A stretch of DNA of 64,000 nt, from positions 37,002,001-37,066,000 of the forward strand of contig CM072801.1 in NCBI GenBank assembly GCA_037013495.1. Direction: 5' to 3'. Below are positions 11,401-23,856 of the stretch, one piece after another. Within the stretch, counting starts at the first letter, position 1, and each line of letters opens with the position of its first letter. The notes below the pieces were generated by a model. The model was not told where the DNA came from and made no database searches. It worked only from the letters and a program-made list of their open reading frames with translations. Position numbers and translations under genes: made by a program. Origin of the DNA: Hippophae tibetana. Lineage: Eukaryota; Streptophyta; Magnoliopsida; Rosales; Elaeagnaceae.

Positions 11401-12932
11401 TAACTTTTAATTGGTTTATCGAAATGACTATTATAATCAATCAAATCGTTGCTCTTTCTATTCCAAAAACACGCTCAAAGAAAAGTTTATTTATCGGAAT
11501 CGGTTAACCAAAATTACTTCGTTTACACTACTTGCCAACCTCAAATAGTTAGGTGGCTTCTTATTGCGTTGTTTTCTGTTCTTGTTCTTTTGGGTTCCAA
11601 TTTGATCATCTTAACCCTGTTCTAAGCAATTTAATCATTCTTAATCGTTGAGTTCCTATGTTGTCCGCCAAAAGGTTCCGCATCATTTTGTATCAAAGCC
11701 TTGGTTGCTGAAAATATGTAATTTATCTTCATATATGTATTTTTATGAATTTTACATTTAAAAAAACTTTGTCCATTGAATTTTTCGATTCTATCATAAG
11801 TCAAAATCACAAAGAAATATAGATATTTGTATACCAAGTCTTGTGTTTTCTTTCAATTTTTTTGTCATAATTTTGTCTTTCGATTTAATATCTTAGTTTT
11901 CTTTAAATTCTTTGTACCTTCTTCATGATTTATGTTTTTTGTGGTCAACCTATCTTTGTTCTTGAAAAAACCTTAGAGCTACTCCAGTTCGCGATTTCAA
12001 TCGAAACTAGATTACTAATATGGGTTGCAACTTTAAACTGTTGTAACTTTTAATTGGTTTATCGAAATGACTATTATAATCAATCAAATCGTTGCTCTTT
12101 CTATTCCAAAAACACGCTCAAAGAAAAGTTTATTTATCGGAATCGGTTAACCAAAATTACTTCGTTTACACTACTTGCCAACCTCAAATAGTTAGGTGGC
12201 TTCTTATTGCGTTGTTTTCTGTTCTTGTTCTTTTGGGTTCCAATTTGATCATCTTTACCCTGTTCTAAGCAATTTAATCATTCTTAATCGTTGAGTTCCT
12301 ATGTTGTCCGCCAAAAGGTTCCGCATCATTTGGTATCAAAGCCTTGGTTGCTGAAAATATGTAATTTATCTTCATATATGTATTTTTATGAATTTTACAT
12401 TTAAAAGAACTTTGTCCATTGAATTTTCCTATTCTATCATAAGTCAAAATCACAAAGAAAGATAGATATTTGTATACCAAGTCTTGTGTTTTCTTTCAAT
12501 TTTTTTGTCATTATTTTGTCTTTCGATTTAATTTCCTAGTTTTCTTTAAATTCTTTGTACCTTCTTCATGATTTATGTTTTTTGTGGTCAACCTATCTTT
12601 GTTCTTGAAAAAACCTTAAAGCTACTCCAGTTCGTGATTTCAATCGAAACTAGGTTACTAATATGGGTTGCAACTTTAAACTGTTGTAACTTTTAATTGG
12701 TTTATCGAAATGACTATTATAATCAATCAAATCGTTGCTCTTTCTATTCCAAAAACACGCTCAAAGAAAAGTTTATTTATCGGAATCGGTTAACCAAAAT
12801 TACTTCGTTTACACTACTTGCCAACCTCAAATAGTTAGGTGGCTTCTTATTGCGTTGTTTTCTGTTCTTGTTCTTTTGGGTTCCAATTTGATCATCTTAA
12901 CCCTGTTCTAAGCAATTTAATCATTCTTAATC
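8438..12932 (+). repeat. Seven-monomer higher-order repeat, copy 2 (4495 bp)
   Basis: Monomers start at 8438 (637 bp), 9075, 9718, 10361, 11004, 11647 and 12290. They repeat the seven-variant order of copy 1. The one difference I found by eye is A at 8825 against G at 4330; a base-by-base alignment was not run. Such near identity implies a very recent segmental duplication or an assembly duplication. Confidence 0.93.
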
Positions 12933-13295
12933 GTTGAGTTCCTATGTTGTCCGCCAAAAGGTTCCGCATCATTTGGTATCAAAGCCTTGGTTGCTGAAAA
13001 TATGTAATTTATCTTCATATATGTATTTTTATGAATTTTACATTTAAAAAAACTTTGTCCATTGAATTTTTCTATTCTATCATAAGTCAAAATCACAAAG
13101 AAAGATAGATATTTGTATACCAAGTCTTGTGTTTTCTTTCAATTTTTTTGTCATAATTTTGTCTTTCGATTTAATTTCTTAGTTTTCTTTAAATTCTTTG
13201 TACCTTCTTCATGATTTATGTTTTTTGTGGTCAACCTATCTTTGTTCTTGAAAAAACCTTAGAGCTACTCCAGTTCGCGATTTCAATCGAAACTA
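12933..13295 (+). repeat. Partial third copy of the seven-monomer repeat
   Basis: This part-monomer matches the start of the seven-monomer unit (TTTTTCTATTC, GTCATAATTTTG, AATTTCTTAG). The match stops at 13296, where the sequence reads ACTAGGTTACTAATATGG instead of the ACTATGTTACTGG form with the 6-bp loss. Similarity to the unit also extends left of 12933 to about 12660. The stop point marks the right edge of the 4495-bp amplification. Confidence 0.8.
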
Positions 13296-14861
13296 GGTTA
13301 CTAATATGGGTTGCAACTTTAAACTGTTGTAACTTTTAATTGGTTTATCGAAATGACTATTATAATCAATCAAATCGTTGCTCTTTCTATTCCAAAAACA
13401 CGCTCAAAGAAAAGTTTATTTATCGGAATCGGTTAACCAAAATTACTTCGTTTACACTACTTGCCAACCTCAAATAGTTAGGTGGCTTCTTATTGCGTTG
13501 TTTTCTGTTCTTGTTCTTTTGGGTTCCAATTTGATCATCTTTACCCTGTTCTAAGCAATTTAATCATTCTTAATCGTTGAGTTCCTATGTTGTCCGCCAA
13601 AAGGTTCCGCATCATTTGGTATCAAAGCCTTGGTTGCTGAAAATATGTAATTTATCTTCATATATGTATTTTTATGAATTTTACATTTAAAAAAACTTTG
13701 TCCATTGAATTTTTCGATTCTATCATAAGTCAAAATCACAAAGAAAGATAGATATTTGTATACCAAGTCTTGTGTTTTCTTTCAATTTTTTTGTCATAAT
13801 TTTGTCTTTCGATTTAATATCTTAGTTTTCTTTAAATTCTTTGTACCTTCTTCATGATTTATGTTTTTTGTGGTCAACCTATCTTTGTTCTTGAAAAAAC
13901 CTTAGAGCTACTCCAGTTCGTGATTTCAATCGAAACTAGGTTACTAATATGGGTTGCAACTTTAAACTGTTGTAACTTTTAATTGGTTTATCGAAATGAC
14001 TATTATAATCAATCAAATCGTTGCTCTTTCTATTCCAAAAACACGCTCAAAGAAAAGTTTATTTATCGGAATCGGTTAACCAAAATTACTTCGTTTACAC
14101 TACTTGCCAACCTCAAATAGTTAGGTGGCTTCTTATTGCGTTGTTTTCTGTTCTTGTTCTTTTGGGTTCCAATTTGATCATCTTAACCCTGTTCTAAGCA
14201 ATTTAATCATTCTTAATCGTTGAGTTCCTATGTTGTCCGCCAAAAGGTTCCGCATCATTTGGTATCAAAGCCTTGGTTGCTGAAAATATGTAATTTATCT
14301 TCATATATGTATTTTTATGAATTTTACATTTAAAAAAACTTTGTCCATTGAATTTTCCTATTCTATCATAAGTCAAAATCACAAAGAAAGATAGATATTT
14401 GTATACCAAGTCTTGTGTTTTCTTTCAACTATTTTGTCATTATTTTGTCTTTCGATTTAATTTCCTAGTTTTCTTTAAATTCTTTGTACCTTCTTCATGA
14501 TTTATGTTTTTTGTGGTCAACCTATCTTTGTTCTTGAAAAAACCTTAGAGCTACTCCAGTTCGCGATTTCAATCGAAACTAGGTTACTAATATGGGTTGC
14601 AACTTTAAACTGTTGTAACTTTTAATTGGTTTATCGAAATGACTATTATAATCAATCAAATCGTTGCTCTTTCTATTCCAAAAACACGCTCAAAGAAAAG
14701 TTTATTTATCGGAATCGGTTAACCAAAATTACTTCGTTTACACTACTTGCCAACCTCAAATAGTTAGGTGGCTTCTTATTGCGTTGTTTTCTGTTCTTGT
14801 TCTTTTGGGTTCCAATTTGATCATCTTAACCCTGTTCTAAGCAATTTAATCATTCTTAATC
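13296..14861 (+). repeat. Transition monomers after the seven-monomer block
   Basis: The rest of monomer 12933 is followed by monomers at 13576 and 14219. Monomer 13576 resembles the fifth member of the heptamer (TTTTTCGATTC, GTCATAATTTTG, AATATCTTAG, TTCGTGATT). Monomer 14219 has TTCAACTATTTTGTC, a form seen again in the monomer at 25764. These scattered look-alikes point to older exchanges across the array. Confidence 0.75.
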
Positions 14862-16788
14862 GTTGAGTTCCTATGTTGTCCGCCAAAAGGTTCCGCATCA
14901 TTTGGTATCAAAGCCTTGGTTGCTGAAAATATGTAATTTATCTTCATATATGTATTTTTATGAATTTTACATTTAAAAAAACTTTGTCCATTGAATTTTT
15001 CTATTCTATCATAAGTCAAAATCACAAAGAAAGATAGATATTTGTATACCAAGTCTTGTGTTTTCTTTCATTTTTTTTGTCATTATTTTGTCTTTCGATT
15101 TAATTTCCTAGTTTTCTTTAAATTCTTTGTACCTTCTTCATGATTTATGTTTTTTGTGGTCAACCTATCTTTGTTCTTGAAAAAACCTTAGAGCTACTCC
15201 AGTTCGCGATTTGAATCGAAACTAGGTTACTAATATGGGTTGCAACTTTAAACTGTTGTAACTTTTAATTGGTTTATCGAAATGACTATTATAATCAATC
15301 AAATCGTTGCTCTTTCTATTCCAAAAACACGCTCAAAGAAAAGTTTATTTATCGGAATCGGTTAACCAAAATTACTTCGTTTACACTACTTGCCAACCTC
15401 AAATAGTTAGGTGGCTTCTTATTGCGTTGTTTTCTGTTCTTGTTCTTTTGGGTTCCAATTTGATCATCTTAACCCTGTTCTAAGCAATTTAATAATTCTT
15501 AATAGTTGAGTTTCTATGTTGTCCGCCAAAAGGTTCCGCATCATTTGGTATCAAAGCCTTGGTTGCTGAAAATATGTAATTTATCTTCATATATGTATTT
15601 TTATGAATTTTACATTTAAAAAAACTTTGTCCATTGAATTTTTCTATTCTATCATAAGTCAAAATCACAAAGAAAGATAGATATTTGTATACCAAGTCTT
15701 GTGTTTTCTTTCAATTTTTTTGTCATTATTTTGTCTTTCGATTTAATTTCCTAGTTTTCTTTAAATTCTTTGTACCTTCTTCATGATTTATGTTTTTTGT
15801 GGTCAACCTATCTTTGTTCTTGAAAAAACCTTAGAGCTACTCCAGTTCGTGATTTCAATCGAAACTAGGTTACTAATATGGGTTGCAACTTTAAACTGTT
15901 GTAACTTTTAATTGGTTTATCGAAATGACTATTATAATCAATCAAATCGTTGCTCTTTCTATTCCAAAAACACGCTCAAAGAAAAGTTTATTTATGGGAA
16001 TCGGTTAACCAAAATTACTTCGTTTACACTACTTCCCAACCTCAAATAGTTAGGTGGCTTCTTATTGCGTTGTTTTCTGTTCTTGTTCTTTTGGATTCCA
16101 ATTTGATCATCTTAACCCTGTTCTAAGCAATTTAATTTTTTAATCGTTGAGTTCCTATGTTGTCCGCCAAAAGGTTCCGCATCATTTGGTATCAAAGCCT
16201 TGGTTGCTGAAAATATGTAATTTATCTTCATATATGTATTTTTATGAATTTTACATTTAAAAAAACTTTGTCCATTGAATTTTTCTATTCTATCATAAGT
16301 CAAAATCACAAAGAAAGATAGATATTTGTATACCAAGTCTTGTGTTTTCTTTCAATTTTTTTGTCATTATTTTGTCTTTCGATTTAATTTCCTAGTTTTC
16401 TTTAAATTCTTTGTACCTTCTTCATGATTTATGTTTTTTGTGGTCAACCTATCTTTGTTCTTGAAAAAACCTTAGAGCTACTCCAGTTCGTGATTTCAAT
16501 CGAAACTAGGTTACTAATATGGGTTGCAACTTTAAACTGTTGTAACTTTTAATTGGTTTATCGAAATGACTATTATAATCAATCAAATCGTTGCTCTTTC
16601 TATTCCAAAAACACGCTCAAAGAAAATTTTATTTATCGGAATCGGTTAACCAAAATTACTTCGTTTACACTACTTGCCAACCTCAAATAGTTAGGTGGCT
16701 TCTTATTGCGTTGTTTTCTGTTCTTGTTCTTTTGGGTTCCAATTTGATCATCTTAACCCTGTTCTAAGCAATTTAATCATTCTTAATC
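14862..16788 (+). repeat. Three-monomer higher-order repeat, copy 1 (1927 bp)
   Basis: Monomers start at 14862 and 15505 (643 and 641 bp) and at 16146 (643 bp). The first has TTTCATTTTTTTTGTC and GATTTGAATCG. The second has TTGAGTTTCTATG, TTTATGGGAATCG, ACTTCCCAACC and TTGGATTCC. The third is preceded by AATTTAATTTTTTAATCG, a 2-bp loss. The same set recurs 1927 bp downstream. Confidence 0.9.
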
Positions 16789-18715
16789 GTTGAGTTCCTA
16801 TGTTGTCCGCCAAAAGGTTCCGCATCATTTGGTATCAAAGCCTTGGTTGCTAAAAATATGTAATTTATCTTCATATATGTATTTTTATGAATTTTACATT
16901 TAAAAAAACTTTGTCCATTGAATTTTTCTATTCTATCATAAGTCAAAATCACAAAGAAAGATAGATATTTGTATACCAAGTCTTGTGTTTTCTTTCATTT
17001 TTTTTGTCATTATTTTGTCTTTCGATTTAATTTCCTAGTTTTCTTTAAATTCTTTGTACCTTCTTCATGATTTATGTTTTTTGTGGTCAACCTATCTTTG
17101 TTCTTGAAAAAACCTTAGAGCTACTCCAGTTCGCGATTTGAATCGAAACTAGGTTACTAATATGGGTTGCAACTTTAAACTGTTGTAACTTTTAATTGGT
17201 TTATCGAAATGACTATTATAATCAATCAAATCGTTGCTCTTTCTATTCCAAAAACACGCTCAAAGAAAAGTTTATTTATCGGAATCGGTTAACCAAAATT
17301 ACTTCGTTTACACTACTTGCCAACCTCAAATAGTTAGGTGGCTTCTTATTGCGTTGTTTTCTGTTCTTGTTCTTTTGGGTTCCAATTTGATCATCTTAAC
17401 CCTGTTCTAAGCAATTTAATAATTCTTAATCGTTGAGTTTCTATGTTGTCCGCCAAAAGGTTCCGCATCATTTGGTATCAAAGCCTTGGTTGCTGAAAAT
17501 ATGTAATTTATCTTCATATATGTATTTTTATGAATTTTACATTTAAAAAAACTTTGTCCATTGAATTTTTCTATTCTATCATAAGTCAAAATCACAAAGA
17601 AAGATAGATATTTGTATACCAAGTCTTGTGTTTTCTTTCAATTTTTTTGTCATTATTTTGTCTTTCGATTTAATTTCCTAGTTTTCTTTAAATTCTTTGT
17701 ACCTTCTTCATGATTTATGTTTTTTGTGGTCAACCTATCTTTGTTCTTGAAAAAACCTTAGAGCTACTCCAGTTCGTGATTTCAATCGAAACTAGGTTAC
17801 TAATATGGGTTGCAACTTTAAACTGTTGTAACTTTTAATTGGTTTATCGAAATGACTATTATAATCAATCAAATCGTTGCTCTTTCTATTCCAAAAACAC
17901 GCTCAAAGAAAAGTTTATTTATGGGAATCGGTTAACCAAAATTACTTCGTTTACACTACTTCCCAACCTCAAATAGTTAGGTGGCTTCTTATTGCGTTGT
18001 TTTCTGTTCTTGTTCTTTTGGATTCCAATTTGATCATCTTAACCCTGTTCTAAGCAATTTAATTTTTTAATCGTTGAGTTCCTATGTTGTCCGCCAAAAG
18101 GTTCCGCATCATTTGGTATCAAAGCCTTGGTTGCTGAAAATATGTAATTTATCTTCATATATGTATTTTTATGAATTTTACATTTAAAAAAACTTTGTCC
18201 ATTGAATTTTTCTATTCTATCATAAGTCAAAATCACAAAGAAAGATAGATATTTGTATACCAAGTCTTGTGTTTTCTTTCAATTTTTTTGTCATTATTTT
18301 GTCTTTCGATTTAATTTCCTAGTTTTCTTTAAATTCTTTGTACCTTCTTCATGATTTATGTTTTTTGTGGTCAACCTATCTTTGTTCTTGAAAAAACCTT
18401 AGAGCTACTCCAGTTCGCGATTTCAATCAAAACTAGGTTACTAATATGGGTTGCAACTTTAAACTGTTGTAACTTTTAATTGGTTTATCGAAATGACTAT
18501 TATAATCAATCAAATCGTTGCTCTTTCTATTCCAAAAACACGCTCACAGAAAAGTTTATTTATCGGAATCGGTTAACCAAAATTACTTCGTTTACACTAC
18601 TTGCCAACCTCGAATAGTTACGTGGCTTCTTATTGTGTTGTTTTATGTTCTTGTTTTTTTGGGTTCGAATTTGATCATTTTAACCCTGTTCTAAGCAATT
18701 TAATCATTCTTAATC
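16789..18715 (+). repeat. Three-monomer higher-order repeat, copy 2 (1927 bp)
   Basis: Monomers start at 16789, 17432 and 18073 and repeat the variant order of copy 1. Differences include GCTAAAAATATG at 16849. The second half of monomer 18073 departs from copy 1: it has AATCAAAACTAGG, CACGCTCACAG, CCTCGAATAGTTACGTGG and TTGTGTTG. This is the first appearance in the window of the GTGTTG subtype, so the duplicated stretch probably ends near 18415. Confidence 0.88.
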
Positions 18716-21700
18716 GTTGAGTTCCTATGTTGTCCGCCAAAAGGTTCCGCATCATTTGGTATCAAAGCCTTGGTTGCTGAAAATATGTAATTTATCTTCA
18801 TATATGTATTTTTTTGAATTTTACATTTAAAAAAACTTTGTCCATTGAATTTTATATTCTTTCATAAGTCAAAATCACAAAGAAAGATAGATATTTGTAT
18901 AACAAGTCTTGTGTTTTCTTTCAATTTTGTTGTCATTATTTTGTCTTTCCATTTAATTTCCTAGTTTTCTTTAAATTCTTTGTACCTTCTTCATGATTTA
19001 TGTTTTTTGTGGTCAACCTATCTTTGTTCTTGAAAAAACCTTAGAGCTACTCCAGTTCGCGATTTCAATCGAAACTAGGTTACTAATATGGGTTGCAACT
19101 TTAAACTGTTGTAACTTTTAATTGGTTTATCGAAATGACTATTATAATCAATCAAATCGTTGCTCTTTCTATTACAAAAACACGCTCAAAGAAAAGTTTA
19201 TTTATCGGAATCGGTTAACCAAAATTACTTCGTTTACACTACTTGCCAACCTCAAATAGTTAGGTGGCTTCTTATTGCGTTGTTTTCTGTTCTTGTTCTT
19301 TTGGGTTCCAATTTGATCATCTTAACCCTGTTCTAAGCAATTTAATAATTCTTAATCGTTGAGTTTCTATGTTGTTCGCCAAAAGGTTCCGCATCATTTG
19401 GTATCAAAGCCTTGGTTGCTGAAAATATGTAATTTATCTTCATATATGTATTTTTATGAATTTTACATTTAAAAAAACTTTGTCCATTGAATTTTTCTAT
19501 TCTATCATAAGTCAAAATCACAAAGAAAGATAGATATTTGTATACCAAGTCTTGTGTTTTCTTTCAATTTTTTTGTCATTATTTTGTCCTTCCATTTAAT
19601 TTCCTAGTTTTCTTTAAATTCTTTGTACCTTCTTCATTATTTATGTTTTTTGTGGTCAACCTATCTTTGTTCTTGAAAAAACCTTAGAGCTACACCAGTT
19701 CGCAATTTCAATCAAAACTAGGTTTCTAATACGGGTTGCAACTTTAAACTGTTGTAACTTTTAATTGGTTTATCGAAATGACTATTATAATCAATCAAAT
19801 CGTTGCTCTTTCTATTCCAAAAACACGCTCACAGAAAAGTTTATTTATCGGAATCGGTTAACCAAAATTACTTCGTTTACACTACTTGCCAACCTCGAAT
19901 AGTTACGTGGCTTCTTATTGTGTTGTTTTATGTTCTTGTTTTTTTGAGTTCGAATTTGATCATTTTAACCCTGTTCTAAGCAATTTAATCATTCTTAATC
20001 GTTGAGTTCCTATGTTGTCCGCCAAAAGGTTCCGCATCATTTGGTATCAAAGCCTTGGTTGCTGAAAATATGTAATTTATCTTCATATATGTATTTTTTT
20101 GAATTTTACATTTAAAAAAACTTTGTCCATTGAATTTTATATTCTTTCATAAGTCAAAATCACAAAGAAAGATAGATATTTGTATACCAAGTCTTGTGTT
20201 TTCTTTCAATTTTGTTGTCATTATTTTGTCTTTCCATTTAATTTCCTAGTTTTCTTTAAATTCTTTGTACCTTCTTCATGATTTATTTTTTTTGTGGTCA
20301 ACCTATCTTTGTTCTTGAAAAAACCTTAGAGCTACTCCAGTTCGCGATTTCAATCGAAACTAGGTTACTAATATGGGTTGCAACTTTAAACTGTTGTAAC
20401 TTTTAATTGGTTTATCGAAATGACTATTATAATCAATCAAATCGTTGCTCTTTCTATTCCAAAAACACGCTCAAAGAAAAGTTTATTTATCGGAATCGGT
20501 TAACCAAAATTACTTCGTTTACACTACTTGCCAACCTCAAATAGTTAGGTGGCTTCTTATTGCGTTGTTTTCTGTTCTTGTTCTTTTGGGTTCCAATTTG
20601 ATCATCTTAACCCTGTTCTAAGCAATTTAATAATTCTTAATCGTTGAGTTTCTATGTTGTTCGCCAAAAGGTTCCGCATCATTTGGTATCAAAGCCTTGG
20701 TTGCTGAAAATATGTAATTTATCTTCATATATGTATTTTTATGAATTTTACATTTAAAAAAACTTTGTCCATTGAATTTTTCTATTCTATCATAAGTCAA
20801 AATCACAAAGAAAGATAGATATTTGTATACCAAGTCTTGTGTTTTCTTTCAATTTTTTTGTCATTATTTTGTCCTTCCATTTAATTTCCTAGTTTTCTTT
20901 AAATTCTTTGTACCTTCTTCATTATTTATGTTTTTTGTGGTCAACCTATCTTTGTTCTTGAAAAAACCTTAGAGCTACACCAGTTCGCAATTTCAATCAA
21001 AACTAGGTTTCTAATACGGGTTGCAACTTTAAACTGTTGTAACTTTTAATTGGTTTATCGAAATGACTATTATAATCAATCAAATCGTTGCTCTTTCTAT
21101 TCCAAAAACACGCTCACAGAAAAGTTTATTTATCGGAATCGGTTAACCAAAATTACTTCGTTTACACTACTTGCCAACCTCGAATAGTTACGTGGCTTCT
21201 TATTGTGTTGTTTTATGTTCTTGTTTTTTTGAGTTCGAATTTGATCATTTTAACCCTGTTCTAAGCAATTTAATCATTCTTAATCGTTGAGTTCCTATGT
21301 TGTCCGCCAAAAGGTTCCGCATCATTTGGTATCAAAGCCTTGGTTGCTGAAAATATGTAATTTATCTTCATATATGTATTTTTTTGAATTTTACATTTAA
21401 AAAAACTTTGTCCATTGAATTTTATATTCTTTCATAAGTCAAAATCACAAAGAAAGATAGATATTTGTATACCAAGTCTTGTGTTTTCTTTCAATTTTGT
21501 TGTCATTATTTTGTCTTTCCATTTAATTTCCTAGTTTTCTTTAAATTCTTTGTACCTTCTTCATGATTTATTTATTTTGTGGTCAACCTATCTTTGTTCT
21601 TGAAAAAACCTTAGAGCTACTCCAGTTCGCGATTTCAATCGAAACTAGGTTACTAATATGGGTTGCAACTTTAAACTGTTGTAACTTTTAATTGGTTTAT

Positions 21701-21927
21701 CGAAATGACTATTATAATCAATCAAATCGTTGCTCTTTCTATTCCAAAAACACGCTCAAAGAAAAGTTTATTTATCGGAATCGGTTAACCAAAATTACTT
21801 CGTTTACACTACTTGCCAACCTCAAATAGTTAGGTGGCTTCTTATTGCGTTGTTTTCTGTTCTTGTTCTTTTGGGTTCCAATTTGATCATCTTAACCCTG
21901 TTCTAAGCAATTTAATAATTCTTAATC
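18716..21927 (+). repeat. Two-monomer higher-order repeat, period 1285 bp, about 2.5 copies
   Basis: Monomers start at 18716, 19358, 20001, 20643 and 21286, with lengths alternating 642 and 643 bp. Members at 18716, 20001 and 21286 share GTATTTTTTTGAATTT, TTTTATATTCTTTC and TTTTGTTGTCATT. Members at 19358 and 20643 share TTGTTCGCC, GTCCTTCCATTT, CTACACCAG and GGTTTCTAATACGGG, followed by CACAG and CGAATAGTTACG. The minus-strand frame is broken in the first class by a 1-bp deletion, one sign that it is not coding. Confidence 0.9.
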
Positions 21928-23856
21928 GTTGAGTTCCTATGTTGTCCGCCAAAAGGTTCCGCATCATTTGGTATCAAAGCCTTGGTTGCTGAAAATATGT
22001 AATTTATCTTCATATATGTATTTTTATGAATTTTACATTTAAAAAAACTTTGTCCATTGAATTTTTCTATTCTATCATAAGTCAAAATCACAAAGAAAGA
22101 TAGATATTTGTATACCAAGTCTTGTGTTTTCTTTCATTTTTTTTGTCATTATTTTGTCTTTCGATTTAATTTCCTAGTTTTCTTTAAATTCTTTGTACCT
22201 TCTTCATTATTTATGTTTTTTGTGGTCAACCTATCTTTGTTCTTGAAAAAACCTTAGAGCTACTCCAGTTCGCGATTTCAATCGAAACTAGGTTACTAAT
22301 ATGGGTTGCAACTTTAAACTGTTGTAACTTTTAATTGGTTTATCGAAATGACTATTATAATCAATCAAATCGTTGCTCTTTCTATTCCAAAAACACGCTC
22401 AAAGAAAAGTTTATTTATCGGAATCGGTTAACCAAAATTACTTCGTTTACACTACTTGCCAACCTCAAATAGTTAGGTGGCTTCTTATTGCGTTGTTTTC
22501 TGTTCTTGTTCTTTTGGGTTCCAATTTGATCATCTTAACCCTGTTCTAAGCAATTTAATCATTCTTAATCGTTGAGTTCCTATGTTGTCCGCCAAAAGGT
22601 TCCGCATCATTTGGTATCAAAGCCTTGGTTGCTGAAAATATGTAATTTATCTTCGTATATGTATTTTTATGAATTTTACATTTAAAAAAACTTTGTCCAT
22701 TGAATTTTTCTATTCTATCATAAGTCAAAATCACAAAGAAAGATAGATATTTGTATACCAAGTCTTGTGTTTTCTTTCAATTTTTTTGTCATTATTTTGT
22801 CTTTCGATTTAATTTCCTAGTTTTCTTTAAATTCTTTGTACCTTCTTCATGATTTATGTTTTTTGTGGTCAACCTATCTTTGTTCTTGAAAAAACCTTAG
22901 AGCTACTCCAGTTCGCGATTTCAATCGAAACTAGGTTACTAATATGGGTTGCAACTTTAAACTGTTGTAACTTTTAATTGGTTTATCGAAATGACTATTA
23001 TAATCAATCAAATCGTTGCTCTTTCTATTCCAAAAACACGCTCAAAGAAAAGTTTATTTATCGGAATCGGTTAATCAAAATTACTTCGTTTACACTACTT
23101 GCCAACCTCAAATAGTTAGGTGGCTTCTTATTGCGTTGTTTTCTGTTCTTGTTCTTTTGGGTTCCAATTTGATCATCTTAACCCTGTTCTAAGCAATTTA
23201 ATAATTCTTAATCGTTGAGTTCCTATGTTGTCCGCCAAAAGGTTCCCCATCATTTGGTATCAAAGCCTTGGTTGCTGAAAATATGTAATTTATCTTCATA
23301 TATGTATTTTTATGAATTTTACATTTAAAAAAACTTTGTCCATTGAATTTTTCTATTCTATCATAAGTCAAAATCACAAAGAAAGATAGATATTTGTATA
23401 CCAAGTCTTGTGTTTTCTTTCACTTTTTTTGTCATAATTTTGTCTTTCGATTTAATTTCCTAGTTTTCTTTAAATTCTTTGTACCTTCTTCATGATTTAT
23501 GTTTTTTGTGGTCAACCTATCTTCGTTCTTGAAAAAACCTTAGAGCTACTCCAGTTCGCGATTTCAATCGAAACTAGGTTACTAATATGGGTTGCAACTT
23601 TAAACTGTTGTAACTTTTAATTGGTTTATCGAAATGACTATTATAATCAATCAAATCGTTGCTCTTTCTATTCCAAAAACACGCTCAAAGAAAAGTTTAT
23701 TTATCGGAATCGGTTAACCAAAATTACTTCGTTTACACTACTTGCCAACCTCAAATAGTTAGGTGGCTTCTTATTGCGTTGTTTTCTGTTCTTGTTCTTT
23801 TGGGTTCCAATTTGATCATATTAACCCTGTTCTAAGCAATTTAATCATTCTTAATC
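21928..23856 (+). repeat. Three 643-bp monomers of the left-hand type
   Basis: Monomers start at 21928, 22571 and 23214. They return to the uniform 643-bp left-hand type (TTTTTCTATTC, GGTTACTAATATGGG, CAAATAGTTAGG) with private changes: CTTCGTATATG at 22653, GGTTAATC near 23070, TTCCCCATC at 23244 and TCTTCGTTC at 23520. They show that the older type persists between amplified blocks. Confidence 0.85.
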
